From contig JAITOY010000047.1 in NCBI GenBank assembly GCA_031289775.1, positions 37,695 to 101,694 on the forward strand: a stretch of 64,000 nt of DNA. Reading direction: 5' to 3'. Below are positions 26,827-34,750 of the stretch, piece after piece; the first letter of the stretch is position 1; each line of letters starts with the position of its first letter. A program made the position numbers and the translations under genes. Origin of the DNA: Synergistaceae bacterium. GTDB lineage: Bacteria > Synergistota > Synergistia > Synergistales > Synergistaceae. Under the pieces are notes generated by a model. That model made no database searches. It saw nothing but the letters and a program-made list of their open reading frames with translations, and was not told where the DNA came from.

Positions 26827-28122
26827 TCAAATCTTGCGCTTGTCTATGACTCTTACGGCTTTCCCCTCGCTCCTCGCGATGGTGCGCGGCGCGACAAGAG
26901 TCACCTTCGGCGAGATGCCTAGCATGGCGCGCATCGACGAAACGAGCTCGGCCTCTCTGGCGGAGACATCCCTGACGGTGTCGGAGAACATCTCCGGCGT
27001 CATCTCCACCCGAACCTCGAACGTGTCGGCGTGGTGAACCCTGTCGACTATGATCTGGTAGTTCGGAGTCATCCCGCAGTTCATCAAGACCGTCTCGATC
27101 TGCGACGGAAAGACGTTCACCCCGCGAATTATCAGCATGTCGTCCGTCCTGCCCATCAGCCTCGACATCTTCACGAGCGTCCTTCCGCAGGAGCATCGAT
27201 TCCGGCTCAGCACACAGATATCCCGCGTCCTGTACCTGACGAGGGGAAACGCCTCCTTCGTGATACAGGTGAAAACCAGCTCGCCCTTCGAACCCTCAGG
27301 CAGAACCTCGCCGGTACTCGGGTCGATAATCTCCGCTAAGAAATGATCCTCGTTTATGTGCATCCCGGTCTGCTCGTCGCACTCGAATGAAACGCCAGGC
27401 CCTGTTATCTCCGTCAGACCGTAAATATCGTACGCCTTGATGCCCATGCGCTCCTCTATGTCGCGGCGCATCTCCTCGCTCCACGCCTCTGCCCCGAAGA
27501 TGCCCGCCTTCAGCTTCAGTTTGCCCTTCAGGCCCTGTTCGATGATAGTCTCCGCCAGGAACGCGGCGTATGACGGGGTACAGCAAAGTATTGTCGATCC
27601 CAGGTCGCACATGAATTGTATCTGCCTGTCCGTATTGCCGGAGGACATCGGCAGCGTGAGCGAACCGACCTTGTGGGAGCCGCCGTTCAAACCTGGCCCG
27701 CCTGTGAAAAGCCCGTAGCCGTAGCTGACGTGGACGACGTCGTCCTTGCCTCCTCCAGCGGCGACGATGGCGCGAGCGCAGCACTCGTCCCAAATGTCGA
27801 TGTCGTCCTGGGTGTAAAACGCCACTACCCGCTTCCCTGTAGTCCCGCTCGTCGACTGAATCCTGACGGTGTCTGCAAGCGGAACTGCGAGAAGACCGTA
27901 AGGGTACGCATCCTTCAGGTTGTCCTTCGTGAGAAACGGCAGCTTCGGCAGGTCGTCCAGCGACTTTATGTCGCCAGGTTCCACGCCTTTTTCGTCCATG
28001 AGCTTCCTGTAATAACCCACGTTTTCATAAACGCGTTTCACCGTTTTGACGAGTCTTTTCGACTGGAGCCCTCTCAACGTCTCTTGCGATGCGCATTCCA
28101 TCTCAGGCTGATAATAATTCAC
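26827..28122 (-). CDS. paaK: Phenylacetate-CoA ligase
   Basis: 431 residues, the normal PaaK size. An adenylate-forming enzyme that activates phenylacetate (or a related aryl acid) to its CoA thioester. The AMP loop is STSGTTGKRV at about 97-106, then YGLTEITGPGVSFEC and the C-terminal RTDDMLIIRGVNVFPSQIE. In anaerobes that ferment amino acids it handles products of phenylalanine and indole-ring amino acids. GTG start with AGGTGGGG upstream. It forms an operon with the ACT protein. Confidence 0.92.
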   Translation of the reverse strand: MNYYQPEMECASQETLRGLQSKRLVKTVKRVYENVGYYRKLMDEKGVEPGDIKSLDDLPKLPFLTKDNLKDAYPYGLLAVPLADTVRIQSTSGTTGKRVVAFYTQDDIDIWDECCARAIVAAGGGKDDVVHVSYGYGLFTGGPGLNGGSHKVGSLTLPMSSGNTDRQIQFMCDLGSTILCCTPSYAAFLAETIIEQGLKGKLKLKAGIFGAEAWSEEMRRDIEERMGIKAYDIYGLTEITGPGVSFECDEQTGMHINEDHFLAEIIDPSTGEVLPEGSKGELVFTCITKEAFPLVRYRTRDICVLSRNRCSCGRTLVKMSRLMGRTDDMLIIRGVNVFPSQIETVLMNCGMTPNYQIIVDRVHHADTFEVRVEMTPEMFSDTVRDVSAREAELVSSMRAMLGISPKVTLVAPRTIARSEGKAVRVIDKRKI

Positions 28123-28170
28123 GCTTTCCCCACCTTTTTATGAACCCATTTCAAGTTCAAATGTTTTACG

Positions 28171-28245
28171 GATGAGCGGGGAAAATCCCAGCCGTCAGAC
28201 TGACTGCCCGCTTCAGGCCAATAGCGATAAATTCAGTTTTCCCCC
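28171..28245 (-). repeat. Dispersed repeat, partial copy 6
   Basis: Read on the minus strand, CTGAATTTATCGCTATTGG and CCTGAAGCGGGC match the left half; the right half has diverged. Confidence 0.45.
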
Positions 28246-28454
28246 AAAACACATGTCTCTGATTATGGCACTTGCGGCGGAAAGAATCAATATTGCGCGT
28301 GATTATTTCGCCGTACCGTCACACGCCATCTCTCCAAGTGTACTATCACTGAGAAAAACATAGTATTTTTTGCCATTTCGCTTTATTTTATTTCATATAT
28401 ACTGGCACATGGAGGCCTTTTTTAAAGGCTGCCTGAAAGAGAGGTTATGTCGTC
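28246..28454. other. Intergenic stretch with no gene seen
   Basis: Between paaK and the small membrane protein. Apart from the adjacent repeat it holds an AT-rich run near 28370-28405 (TTGCCA and TATACT hexamers with a poor spacing) that may carry the promoter of the small gene. Confidence 0.4.
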
Positions 28455-28664
28455 ATGAACAAAGGCGCTCTCACAAAATTCATATTGGTTTTTTTGGTAA
28501 TGACCCTCATACACTGCATCGTCGCCCCTGCGTTCAACGACATTATCCTCACGCACAGGGCTCTCGTCAGCGGAATCGCCATCGCCTATGTGATCTGCTC
28601 AGTTTTCATGCTCACCTTCACGCTCAAAACTCTTGTGAAGTATTTCAGGAGCGCGAGTCGCTGA
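28455..28664 (+). CDS. Small membrane protein of unknown function
   Basis: 69 residues with two predicted membrane segments (about 7-28 and 36-60) and a basic C-terminus (KYFRSASR). GAGAGG lies about 10 nt before the ATG. It stands alone between paaK and the NADH oxidase. I recognise no family. The clean two-helix pattern and the ribosome site make it a likely real gene. Confidence 0.55.
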   Translation: MNKGALTKFILVFLVMTLIHCIVAPAFNDIILTHRALVSGIAIAYVICSVFMLTFTLKTLVKYFRSASR

Positions 28665-28885
28665 GCGCGGCGCGCCGGCGTCGGAAAACGCTGGTGCGCA
28701 AAAGGCGGTAAATGCACTGAAATTGCGATCAGTAAAAAACATGATTTAATCTACGTTTTTTGTCCGCAAATAACGGTCTCCATGGGATTTTAGGCGCCGT
28801 CGATTTAGTGATAACAACGATTCATGGGTAAACTAAATCCGGTCGAGGCGCGATCCCTGAGATGCCTATGCGGTACTTTGACCGA

Positions 28886-28913
28886 TAGACATAGCAATTA
28901 TTGAAGATATAAT
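28886..28913 (+). promoter_or_regulatory. Promoter of the NADH oxidase gene
   Basis: TAGACA (28886-28891), 16-nt spacer, TATAAT (28908-28913) in an AT-rich region 49 nt before the ATG. Confidence 0.65.
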
Positions 28914-28962
28914 AATTATGGTTTTTAAAATGTTATGATATTAAATTAGAGGGGATGAAGTC

Positions 28963-30300
28963 ATGAGTAAAATTATTCTTATTGGCGCAAATCACGCAGG
29001 GACTGCGGCGGCAAACACAATCCTGGATCAGTACCCCGGCAACGAACTCACTATCTTCGATCGTAATTCAAACATCAGCTACCTGGGCTGCGGAACCGCA
29101 TTGTGGATAGGGAAGCAGATCACAGGCACGGACGGTCTGTTCTACTCGTCCGCGAAGGCGCTCAGAGACAAGGGAGCGAAGGTGCTCATGGAGACGGATA
29201 TCGAGCGCGTCGACTTCGCCGGCAAGACTGTTTACGCCAGAGGCAAGGACGGCGCCGAGATAAAGGAAAGCTACGACAAGCTCATACTTGCGACTGGTTC
29301 CCTGCCGATCGAGCCGAAAATTCCGGGCACGAACCTGAAAAACGTTCATTTCGTCAAGCTGTTTCAGGACGGAGAGGCCGTCAACAAAGCGCTCGACGAC
29401 CCGAACGTCAAGAGCGTCGCTGTTATCGGCGCGGGATACATAGGCGTCGAGATCGCTGAGTCCGTCAAGCGCAGGGGCAAGAAGGCCCTTCTTTTCGAGG
29501 CGGCCTCCACGAGCCTCGTCAGCTACTACGACTCTTGGTTCACTGACGATATGGACAAAAATCTCGCGGACAACGGCGTTGAGCTGCACTTCGGCGAGAT
29601 GCTGAAATCCATCGAAGGCACGGATAAGGTCACCGGGATAAAAAGCGACAAGGGGTCGTATCAGGTCGAGCTCGTCATACTCTCCATAGGCTTCCGCCCG
29701 AACAACGCCCTCGGCAAAGACCACCTGAAGTTATTCACGAACGCCTCTTACCAGGTCGATCTGCATCAGCGGACGAGCGACCCAAACGTCTACGCTATCG
29801 GCGACTGCGCCACAGTATGGAGCAACGCCATCGGCGGCCCGGCCTACATAGCCCTGGCTACGAACGCTGTGAGAAGCGGCATCGTTGCCGGCCACAACGT
29901 CGGCGGCACGCCTCTCGAGTCGGGGGGCGTTCAGGGTTCGAACGGCATCTGCATATTCGACTTCAAAATGGTCTCCACCGGCCTCAACCTCGCCGCCGCG
30001 AAAAAAGCCGGTTTCGACGCCGTTTATACAGACTTCGAAGATCTGCAAAAGCCGGCATTCATCAAGGGCGAGAACGCAAAGGTCAAGCTGCGCATCGTGT
30101 ACGACAAAAAGTCCCGCCGCGTCCTCGGCGCTCAGATGGCGTCCCATCTCGACATATCCATGGGCATCCATTTGTTCTCGCTCGCCATAGAGGAAAAAGT
30201 CACTATCGAAAAGCTGTCGCTGCTCGACATATTCTTCCTCCCGCACTTCAACCAGCCGTACAACTACATAACGATGGCGGCGCTCAGCGCGAAGGACTGA
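28963..30300 (+). CDS. NADH oxidase / CoA-disulfide reductase family flavoprotein
   Basis: 445 residues. A pyridine nucleotide-disulfide oxidoreductase with FAD motif IILIGANHAGTAAAN, the single redox Cys at residue 43 (SYLGCGTALWIG), the NAD(P)H motif VAVIGAGYIGVEIAESV, and YAIGDCATV. The C-terminal end, FFLPHFNQPYNYI, is typical of water-forming NADH oxidases, which remove O2 and regenerate NAD+; CoA-disulfide reductase is the main alternative. AGGGGATG precedes the ATG. Own promoter and terminator. The stop TGA begins a dispersed repeat. Confidence 0.88.
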   Translation: MSKIILIGANHAGTAAANTILDQYPGNELTIFDRNSNISYLGCGTALWIGKQITGTDGLFYSSAKALRDKGAKVLMETDIERVDFAGKTVYARGKDGAEIKESYDKLILATGSLPIEPKIPGTNLKNVHFVKLFQDGEAVNKALDDPNVKSVAVIGAGYIGVEIAESVKRRGKKALLFEAASTSLVSYYDSWFTDDMDKNLADNGVELHFGEMLKSIEGTDKVTGIKSDKGSYQVELVILSIGFRPNNALGKDHLKLFTNASYQVDLHQRTSDPNVYAIGDCATVWSNAIGGPAYIALATNAVRSGIVAGHNVGGTPLESGGVQGSNGICIFDFKMVSTGLNLAAAKKAGFDAVYTDFEDLQKPAFIKGENAKVKLRIVYDKKSRRVLGAQMASHLDISMGIHLFSLAIEEKVTIEKLSLLDIFFLPHFNQPYNYITMAALSAKD

Positions 30301-30350
30301 TTTATCGTCAGTGGCCTGAATGGCAACGGCTAAAAAACCCTGTTGCCTTT
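30296..30350 (+). repeat. Dispersed repeat, copy 7 (3' end of NADH oxidase)
   Basis: Begins GGACTGATTTATCG, continues GTGGCCTGAATGGCAACGG and ends in AAAAACCCTGTTGCC, a diverged right end. The stop codon of the NADH oxidase is the TGA in CTGATTTATCG. Confidence 0.65.
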
Positions 30351-30372
30351 ATGCCCCCCAAAAGAAGAATTA

Positions 30373-30405
30373 ATGGGAGGTTCCTCGAGGAACCTCCCAT
30401 TTTTG
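30373..30405 (+). terminator. Terminator of the NADH oxidase gene
   Basis: A perfect 28-nt palindrome (ATGGGAGGTTCC centred on TCGA) followed by TTTTGT. It may also end transcription from the convergent gene. Confidence 0.9.
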
Positions 30406-30430
30406 TCAGGCCAGCGGCAAAAACAAAGGG

Positions 30431-31753
30431 CTACAGGAGCGACGCCGTCTCCGGGGCCGCTTTCACGAGTATGTTTTTTATTTTCACCATGGACTCCTCG
30501 TCCTTTGCCTCTATGCGCAGGCTGATCTGCGGCACAGTGATCGATTTACGGGCCAAAAACCAGCCGAAGGGGAACTCGACTCGTATGCCGTCGATCCTCG
30601 TGATCTCGTACCCCCGGCCGAGCTCCGCTATTCGCTCCAGCCACTCGTCCTGGCGCTCGTAGGGGCAGTCAAGGCGAATGTCCGGCGTGACAGGCGGCGG
30701 AACGATATCATACAGCAGCTCCGACAGACGCTTCCCAGAGTTTTTGAGTATACTCGCCACGACAAGCGCGGCGTACAGGCCGTCGTCGTGCCCGAGCTCG
30801 CGAAAGAAAAAATGCCCGCTGAGCTCGCCCGCCAGCGCCGCGCCGTGTTCGAGGAAGAGCTTTTGCGTATATGTGTGTCCGCTGCGGCTCATCAACGGCT
30901 CGCCGCCCATCTCGAGGACAACTCGTTTTACTATCGACGACGACTTTACATCATATACGACGGGCGCTGGAGAATTTTTCAAATACTCCCGAATCATAAG
31001 GGCGAATATACGCTCGCTCATCACGACGTCACCGCGCTCGTCGGCAAAAACGACACGGTCTCCGTCTCCGTCGAACGCGATACCCAAGTCAGCGCCCCTG
31101 CGGCGCACAGCTTCGCGCAGAGCGCCCAGGCAGTCGTATTCGGCCGGGTCGGGGCCGCGGTTCGGGAAGCTGCCGTCAAAGTCGCAGAAAAGCCTCTCCA
31201 CATCGCACCCTATAGCGGAGAAAACCCGAGGCGCGATCTCGCCCATGCAGCCGTTGCCGCTGTCTATGACGACGCTGGCCCCTAGCGCGCCTGAAAATCT
31301 CCCTTGCATGAACTCGGCGTACTCCGGCAGGATATCCGCGTTGGCCAGAGTTCCAGAGCCCTTTTTATAGTCCCCCTCACGCACACGCCGCTCCACTTCG
31401 TCGACCACAACCCTCGTGACTGGAGTGTCGCCGAGAGCTAACTTAAACCCGTTGTAACGCGCCGGGTTATGAGAGGCTGTGACCATGACCCCGCCGGCGC
31501 AAGTCCATTTTTTGAGCGCGAAATAAAAAACCGGCGTCGGAACCGTCCCAATGTCCGTCACTCGGGCGCCGCTTTCAAGAAGCCCCATAATCAGCGCCTT
31601 CTTCAGCTCCGGCGTGGAAAGGCGAACATCCCCGCCGACACAAACCGAACCGTCCGCCATCGACCCCAGCGCACGACCGATCTCGCGCGCGACTTCCGCC
31701 CGAATTTCGTCCTCATAGAGACCCCGTATGTCGCAATCCTTATATATGCTCAG
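30431..31753 (-). CDS. Phosphomannomutase/phosphoglucomutase with non-AUG start
   Basis: About 440 residues. An alpha-D-phosphohexomutase that interconverts hexose 1- and 6-phosphates for polysaccharide precursors. The active-site loop is MVTASHNP (Ser about 94), the metal loop FDGDGDR, and sugar loop GELSGH. The first ATG in frame is at 31660, but coding continues upstream with the family N-terminus IYKDCDIRGLYEDEI. The only open codons up to an in-frame TGA include no ATG, GTG or TTG. A CTG at 31753 lies 8 nt after AGGAGG and is the best start. Confidence 0.88.
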   Translation of the reverse strand: MSIYKDCDIRGLYEDEIRAEVAREIGRALGSMADGSVCVGGDVRLSTPELKKALIMGLLESGARVTDIGTVPTPVFYFALKKWTCAGGVMVTASHNPARYNGFKLALGDTPVTRVVVDEVERRVREGDYKKGSGTLANADILPEYAEFMQGRFSGALGASVVIDSGNGCMGEIAPRVFSAIGCDVERLFCDFDGSFPNRGPDPAEYDCLGALREAVRRRGADLGIAFDGDGDRVVFADERGDVVMSERIFALMIREYLKNSPAPVVYDVKSSSIVKRVVLEMGGEPLMSRSGHTYTQKLFLEHGAALAGELSGHFFFRELGHDDGLYAALVVASILKNSGKRLSELLYDIVPPPVTPDIRLDCPYERQDEWLERIAELGRGYEITRIDGIRVEFPFGWFLARKSITVPQISLRIEAKDEESMVKIKNILVKAAPETASLL

Positions 31754-31796
31754 GACGATCCCCTCCTGTAATTCGCGTCAAATCTGCCTATCCCGC

Positions 31797-31826
31797 TTGC
31801 GTTAAGATTCCAGCCTGTGATATTAT
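31797..31826 (+). promoter_or_regulatory. Promoter of rpsT
   Basis: TTGCGT (31797-31802), 18-nt spacer, TATTAT (31821-31826), 32 nt before the GTG start. Confidence 0.55.
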
Positions 31827-31858
31827 ATTTTCTGCTTTTGGAGAAGGAGGTGAAAATT

Positions 31859-32131
31859 GTGCCAAACAAGAAATCAGCGGCGAAACGAGTTTTGATCGCC
31901 GAAAAGAACAGGCTCTACAACCGCTATTGGAAGACGCGCTGCAAGACGGCTGTGAAAAATTTTCTCGTCGCGGTGAGCGGCAACGACCCCGAGGCGATAA
32001 CGAAACGCTTCAACGACGCGCAGAGCGCGCTCGATAAAGCGGTGATAAAAGGCGTCATACATCGCAACACCGCAGCGCGCAGGAAGTCCAAGATGGCTTT
32101 GAAGATCGCGTCCCCGGCCAACGCGGGATAA
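31859..32131 (+). CDS. rpsT: 30S ribosomal protein bS20
   Basis: 90 residues, the normal length. Basic and helical, with the S20 signatures KKSAAKRVLIAEKNRLYN and HRNTAARRKSKMALKI. GTG start with AAGGAGG 8 nt upstream; the open frame before it overlaps the promoter and is not translated. Primary 16S rRNA-binding protein. A terminator follows. Confidence 0.95.
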   Translation: MPNKKSAAKRVLIAEKNRLYNRYWKTRCKTAVKNFLVAVSGNDPEAITKRFNDAQSALDKAVIKGVIHRNTAARRKSKMALKIASPANAG

Positions 32132-32190
32132 CGCGCAAAGTCGAGCCGGACGGCTGCGTCGTTTTTTAAAGTATATTGGGGCTTATCCCG

Positions 32191-32227
32191 AGCGGGCCCC
32201 TTTTGAACTCCGAAGGCCCGCTCTTTG
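32191..32227 (+). terminator. Terminator of rpsT
   Basis: AGCGGGCC (32191-32198) pairs with GGCCCGCT (32215-32222), followed by CTTTGTCTGCTTTT. Confidence 0.7.
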
Positions 32228-32257
32228 TCTGCTTTTATGACTTTAGGCGCCACAAGA

Positions 32258-32473
32258 TCACGCGCTTATCGAGACCACCTCGAAGTCCTCTTCCTCGATC
32301 GCCAGCTTCAGCGTCTCGTCCGAGATGTCGCCGCTTATGATTACGGTCGCGATCCCAGCCTTGAGGTCGACTTTCGCGTCGACGCCCGGCAAACCTTTCA
32401 GCGCTCTTTCCACCGCAGCCACACAGTGCGAACATGTCATTCCGTCGATCTTAATTATCTTAGTGACGGCCAT
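32258..32473 (-). CDS. Heavy-metal-associated (CopZ-like) protein
   Basis: 71 residues, a single HMA domain with the metal site GMTCSHC at 11-17. Such proteins carry Cu(I) or related ions to P-type ATPases or repressors. No copper ATPase lies nearby, so it is an orphan. AGGAGG is placed 6-7 nt before the ATG and TATAAT occurs near 32535 on the minus strand. Confidence 0.9.
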   Translation of the reverse strand: MAVTKIIKIDGMTCSHCVAAVERALKGLPGVDAKVDLKAGIATVIISGDISDETLKLAIEEEDFEVVSISA

Positions 32474-32554
32474 AAAAATTCCTCCTTCGAAAAATCGAGA
32501 TTCCCCGTACTCCCGAGGATATTGATCAGATTATATACTGTTTCTTCCGCGATA

Positions 32555-33568
32555 TCATTTGACCAAAAGCGTCATGTCCGACTTGCCAATCCTGCCGTAT
32601 TTTTTAAGCAGCCCCGCGAAGGCGAAGGCGAGGAGCGCGGGGAGGGCAAAGTGCAAAACCAGCACCCCTGGCCATGCGGACTCGCCCATCACGGCGAAAG
32701 TTCCGACCTGCCCTACGAGGCCGCTCGTGCCCATGCCAGCGCCGACGCTGCTGTTCTCCATCTTGAAGACCATCGTGGACACTGGGCCGAGGATGACGGA
32801 GGCCAGCGTTGGCGGGAGCCAAATCCACGCGTTTTTCAGTATGTTTGGCATCTGTATCATGGACGTCCCGAGGCCCTGCGATATGAGCCCGCCAAAACCG
32901 TTCTCGCGGAAGCTCGACACGGCGAACCCGATCATCTGGCAGCAGCAGCCGACAGTAGCGGCCCCGGCAGCGAGTCCCGAGAGGCCAAGCGATATCGCGA
33001 GAGCGGCGCTGCTGATCGGGAGGGTGAGGACTACTCCCATCACTGTGGACACTATGACGCCCATTATGAACGGGTGCATTGTCGTCGCGGCGTTTATAAT
33101 CGCCCCGAGGCCATTCATGATCTGGGCCACGTATGGCGCTACCGTGACTCCGGCCAGCCCGCCGACAACTATCGTACCGAGCGGTATCAGCAGAATGTCG
33201 ATGCTCCCGCCGCTGCGGCTTTGGATGATTTTGCCGGTCTGAGCGCCGATAACGGCCGCTATCGCGGCGCCCATTGGCTCGCCGACGACAGGGGCCGCGC
33301 CGTTGAACGTGCCTGCGCCGATTGCGCCCACCGCAAGCACGGAGAAAATAGCGAGCGGAGGCGCATCGATGCTCCGAGCGATCCCGGCCGCTATGGCCGG
33401 CCCCATCAAAAGCTGCGCCGCTCCCCCTAGCTTCGCAACCAGCTCGATGCCGGAGTAAAGACCTATCTGTTTCAATATAAGCCCGACTATCAGCGAGGAG
33501 AAAAGCCCAAGGCCCATCCCATTCAAGACCCGAACCCAGTACGAGGATACATTGATTGGAAATTTCAA
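32555..33568 (-). CDS. PfoR-like PTS EIIC family membrane protein
   Basis: 337 residues with about nine membrane segments, matching the EIIC family that includes the perfringolysin O regulator PfoR of Clostridium. Marked features are many Gly-rich helices (LGGAAQLLMGPAIAAGIA, FNGAAPVVGEPMGAAIA). No EIIA, EIIB, HPr or EI gene is adjacent, so sugar phosphorylation is doubtful. TTG at 33568 with AGGTGG upstream is the likely start (MKFPINVSSYWVRVLNG); the longer open frame overlaps the broken dipeptidase gene. Confidence 0.82.
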   Translation of the reverse strand: MKFPINVSSYWVRVLNGMGLGLFSSLIVGLILKQIGLYSGIELVAKLGGAAQLLMGPAIAAGIARSIDAPPLAIFSVLAVGAIGAGTFNGAAPVVGEPMGAAIAAVIGAQTGKIIQSRSGGSIDILLIPLGTIVVGGLAGVTVAPYVAQIMNGLGAIINAATTMHPFIMGVIVSTVMGVVLTLPISSAALAISLGLSGLAAGAATVGCCCQMIGFAVSSFRENGFGGLISQGLGTSMIQMPNILKNAWIWLPPTLASVILGPVSTMVFKMENSSVGAGMGTSGLVGQVGTFAVMGESAWPGVLVLHFALPALLAFAFAGLLKKYGRIGKSDMTLLVK

Positions 33569-33584
33569 ATTAAAGCACCACCTA

Positions 33585-33801
33585 TCAGAAAATTTTATGA
33601 CATTTCTGAAACTTTTTGCAGGAGTCGATCCTGTCGCCGACGAAGTCATTCGTCCCATAATAGCGTATTTCGAGCACGGCGTCCGGGATGACGCCGGTCG
33701 GCATAGACGAAGCCGTCCGGGATCTCCGCCGCGGTCGCCGAAAGGGCCAATGACAGGATCATCGCGACCGCCGCGATAAGGTAAAAAAATCGTTGTCTCA
33801 T
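33585..33801 (-). pseudogene. Remnant of a secreted D-Ala-D-Ala dipeptidase (VanX/M15) gene
   Basis: GGGGAGG and ATG at 33801 start a clear signal peptide (MRQRFFYLIAAVAMILSLALS) followed by EIPDGFVYAD. That frame then runs to an early stop. Shifting by one base restores VIPDAVLEIRYYGTNDFVGDRID, the typical N-terminus of VanX-type dipeptidases, which ends after 20 more residues. So there is one frameshift and loss of the whole catalytic part. The ATG overlaps the holA stop (ATGA), showing it was once the next operon gene. Confidence 0.75.
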
Positions 33802-34748
33802 CTCCTCCCCTGTGCTATGCGAGAACCCGACATGAGCTCGACCACGAGGAGACCGAGGTCCCTCCACGACGCGCCGCGCCCGCTCTTTTCGTTCGAATTT
33901 ATCCTCACGAGGCCTGTGACGAACTCGACCAGCTTCGCCTCGCCGTAAAGCGACGCGGCGCGATCCGCCTGGCGGGCCGCGTAGTCTCTGGCGCCGAGGG
34001 CCTTCGCGAATACGGCCTTCTCCCTCGGGAAAACGGCCGAGTAGAGCGCAAGCCGAACCCTGTTGTGGAGAGCGCTCAAAATGGGCAGCAGCTCGGCGTT
34101 AGCACTCAGCGTCTCCATGCTGGCGAGCGCTTCAACGACCTGCCCGCCGCAAATGCCGTCGAGCAGCTTCAGCATGCTTCTGCCGCCGTCGGAGAGGCAG
34201 AGCGTCTCGATCATCTCCGCCGTGATTTCGCGGCGTCCGGACGAGACACAATACAAGGCGAGCTTCTCCGTCTCCCCAGCCAACTCGCCAGAGTCCTCGA
34301 ACAGTTCCTTCAGCAGGATGATGGCGTCGCCGCCTATCGTCGCGCCGCAGCGGCGCGACGTGGCGCGAACGATCTCGTCCCTGTCCTTCGACCAAGGGGA
34401 CGGCTCCTCAGCCTTCGAGCGGGAGCACCTCGGGAGGAGCTCTTTCGGCACAATCGCGGGAGTCTCGGAGCGGCAGACGAGCAGAATCACAACGGCCGCG
34501 CTCTCCCCCTCCAGAAGGGTGGCGAGATTCTCAGGCATCAGGCCAAGTTTCTCGGCGTCCTCGACTACTATGGCGCTCCGTTCGTCAAAAAGCCCGCGTC
34601 CCCTGTTTTCGGTGAGGAGAGGACGCCAGTCCCCCCCCTCGCGCCGTGAGCCTGTCTCGTAACCCTTCGACCTCAGGGCGTCCAACGTAGAGGAGATCAG
34701 CCGTCTCTGCGCCGTTCCTGTCCCGAAGATAAGGTGAAGGTGCGGCAT
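33798..34748 (-). CDS. holA: DNA polymerase III delta subunit
   Basis: 316 residues. The delta subunit of the clamp loader, poorly conserved in general. The N-terminus HLHLIFGTGTAQRRLIS and the pattern of an AAA+-like domain followed by helical domains (LKLLDGICGG.VVEALASMETL, then LLPILSALHNRVRLALYSA) fit HolA. ATG at 34748 is 2 nt after the leuS stop; the open frame extends back into leuS but that part has no meaning. Translationally coupled to leuS, a common pairing. Confidence 0.8.
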   Translation of the reverse strand: MPHLHLIFGTGTAQRRLISSTLDALRSKGYETGSRREGGDWRPLLTENRGRGLFDERSAIVVEDAEKLGLMPENLATLLEGESAAVVILLVCRSETPAIVPKELLPRCSRSKAEEPSPWSKDRDEIVRATSRRCGATIGGDAIILLKELFEDSGELAGETEKLALYCVSSGRREITAEMIETLCLSDGGRSMLKLLDGICGGQVVEALASMETLSANAELLPILSALHNRVRLALYSAVFPREKAVFAKALGARDYAARQADRAASLYGEAKLVEFVTGLVRINSNEKSGRGASWRDLGLLVVELMSGSRIAQGRR

Positions 34749-34750
34749 AG

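Noticed and set aside
32225..33430. Plus-strand open frame of 401 codons opposite the EIIC gene
   Set aside because: His/Arg-rich antisense translation; the EIIC frame has clear membrane segments.
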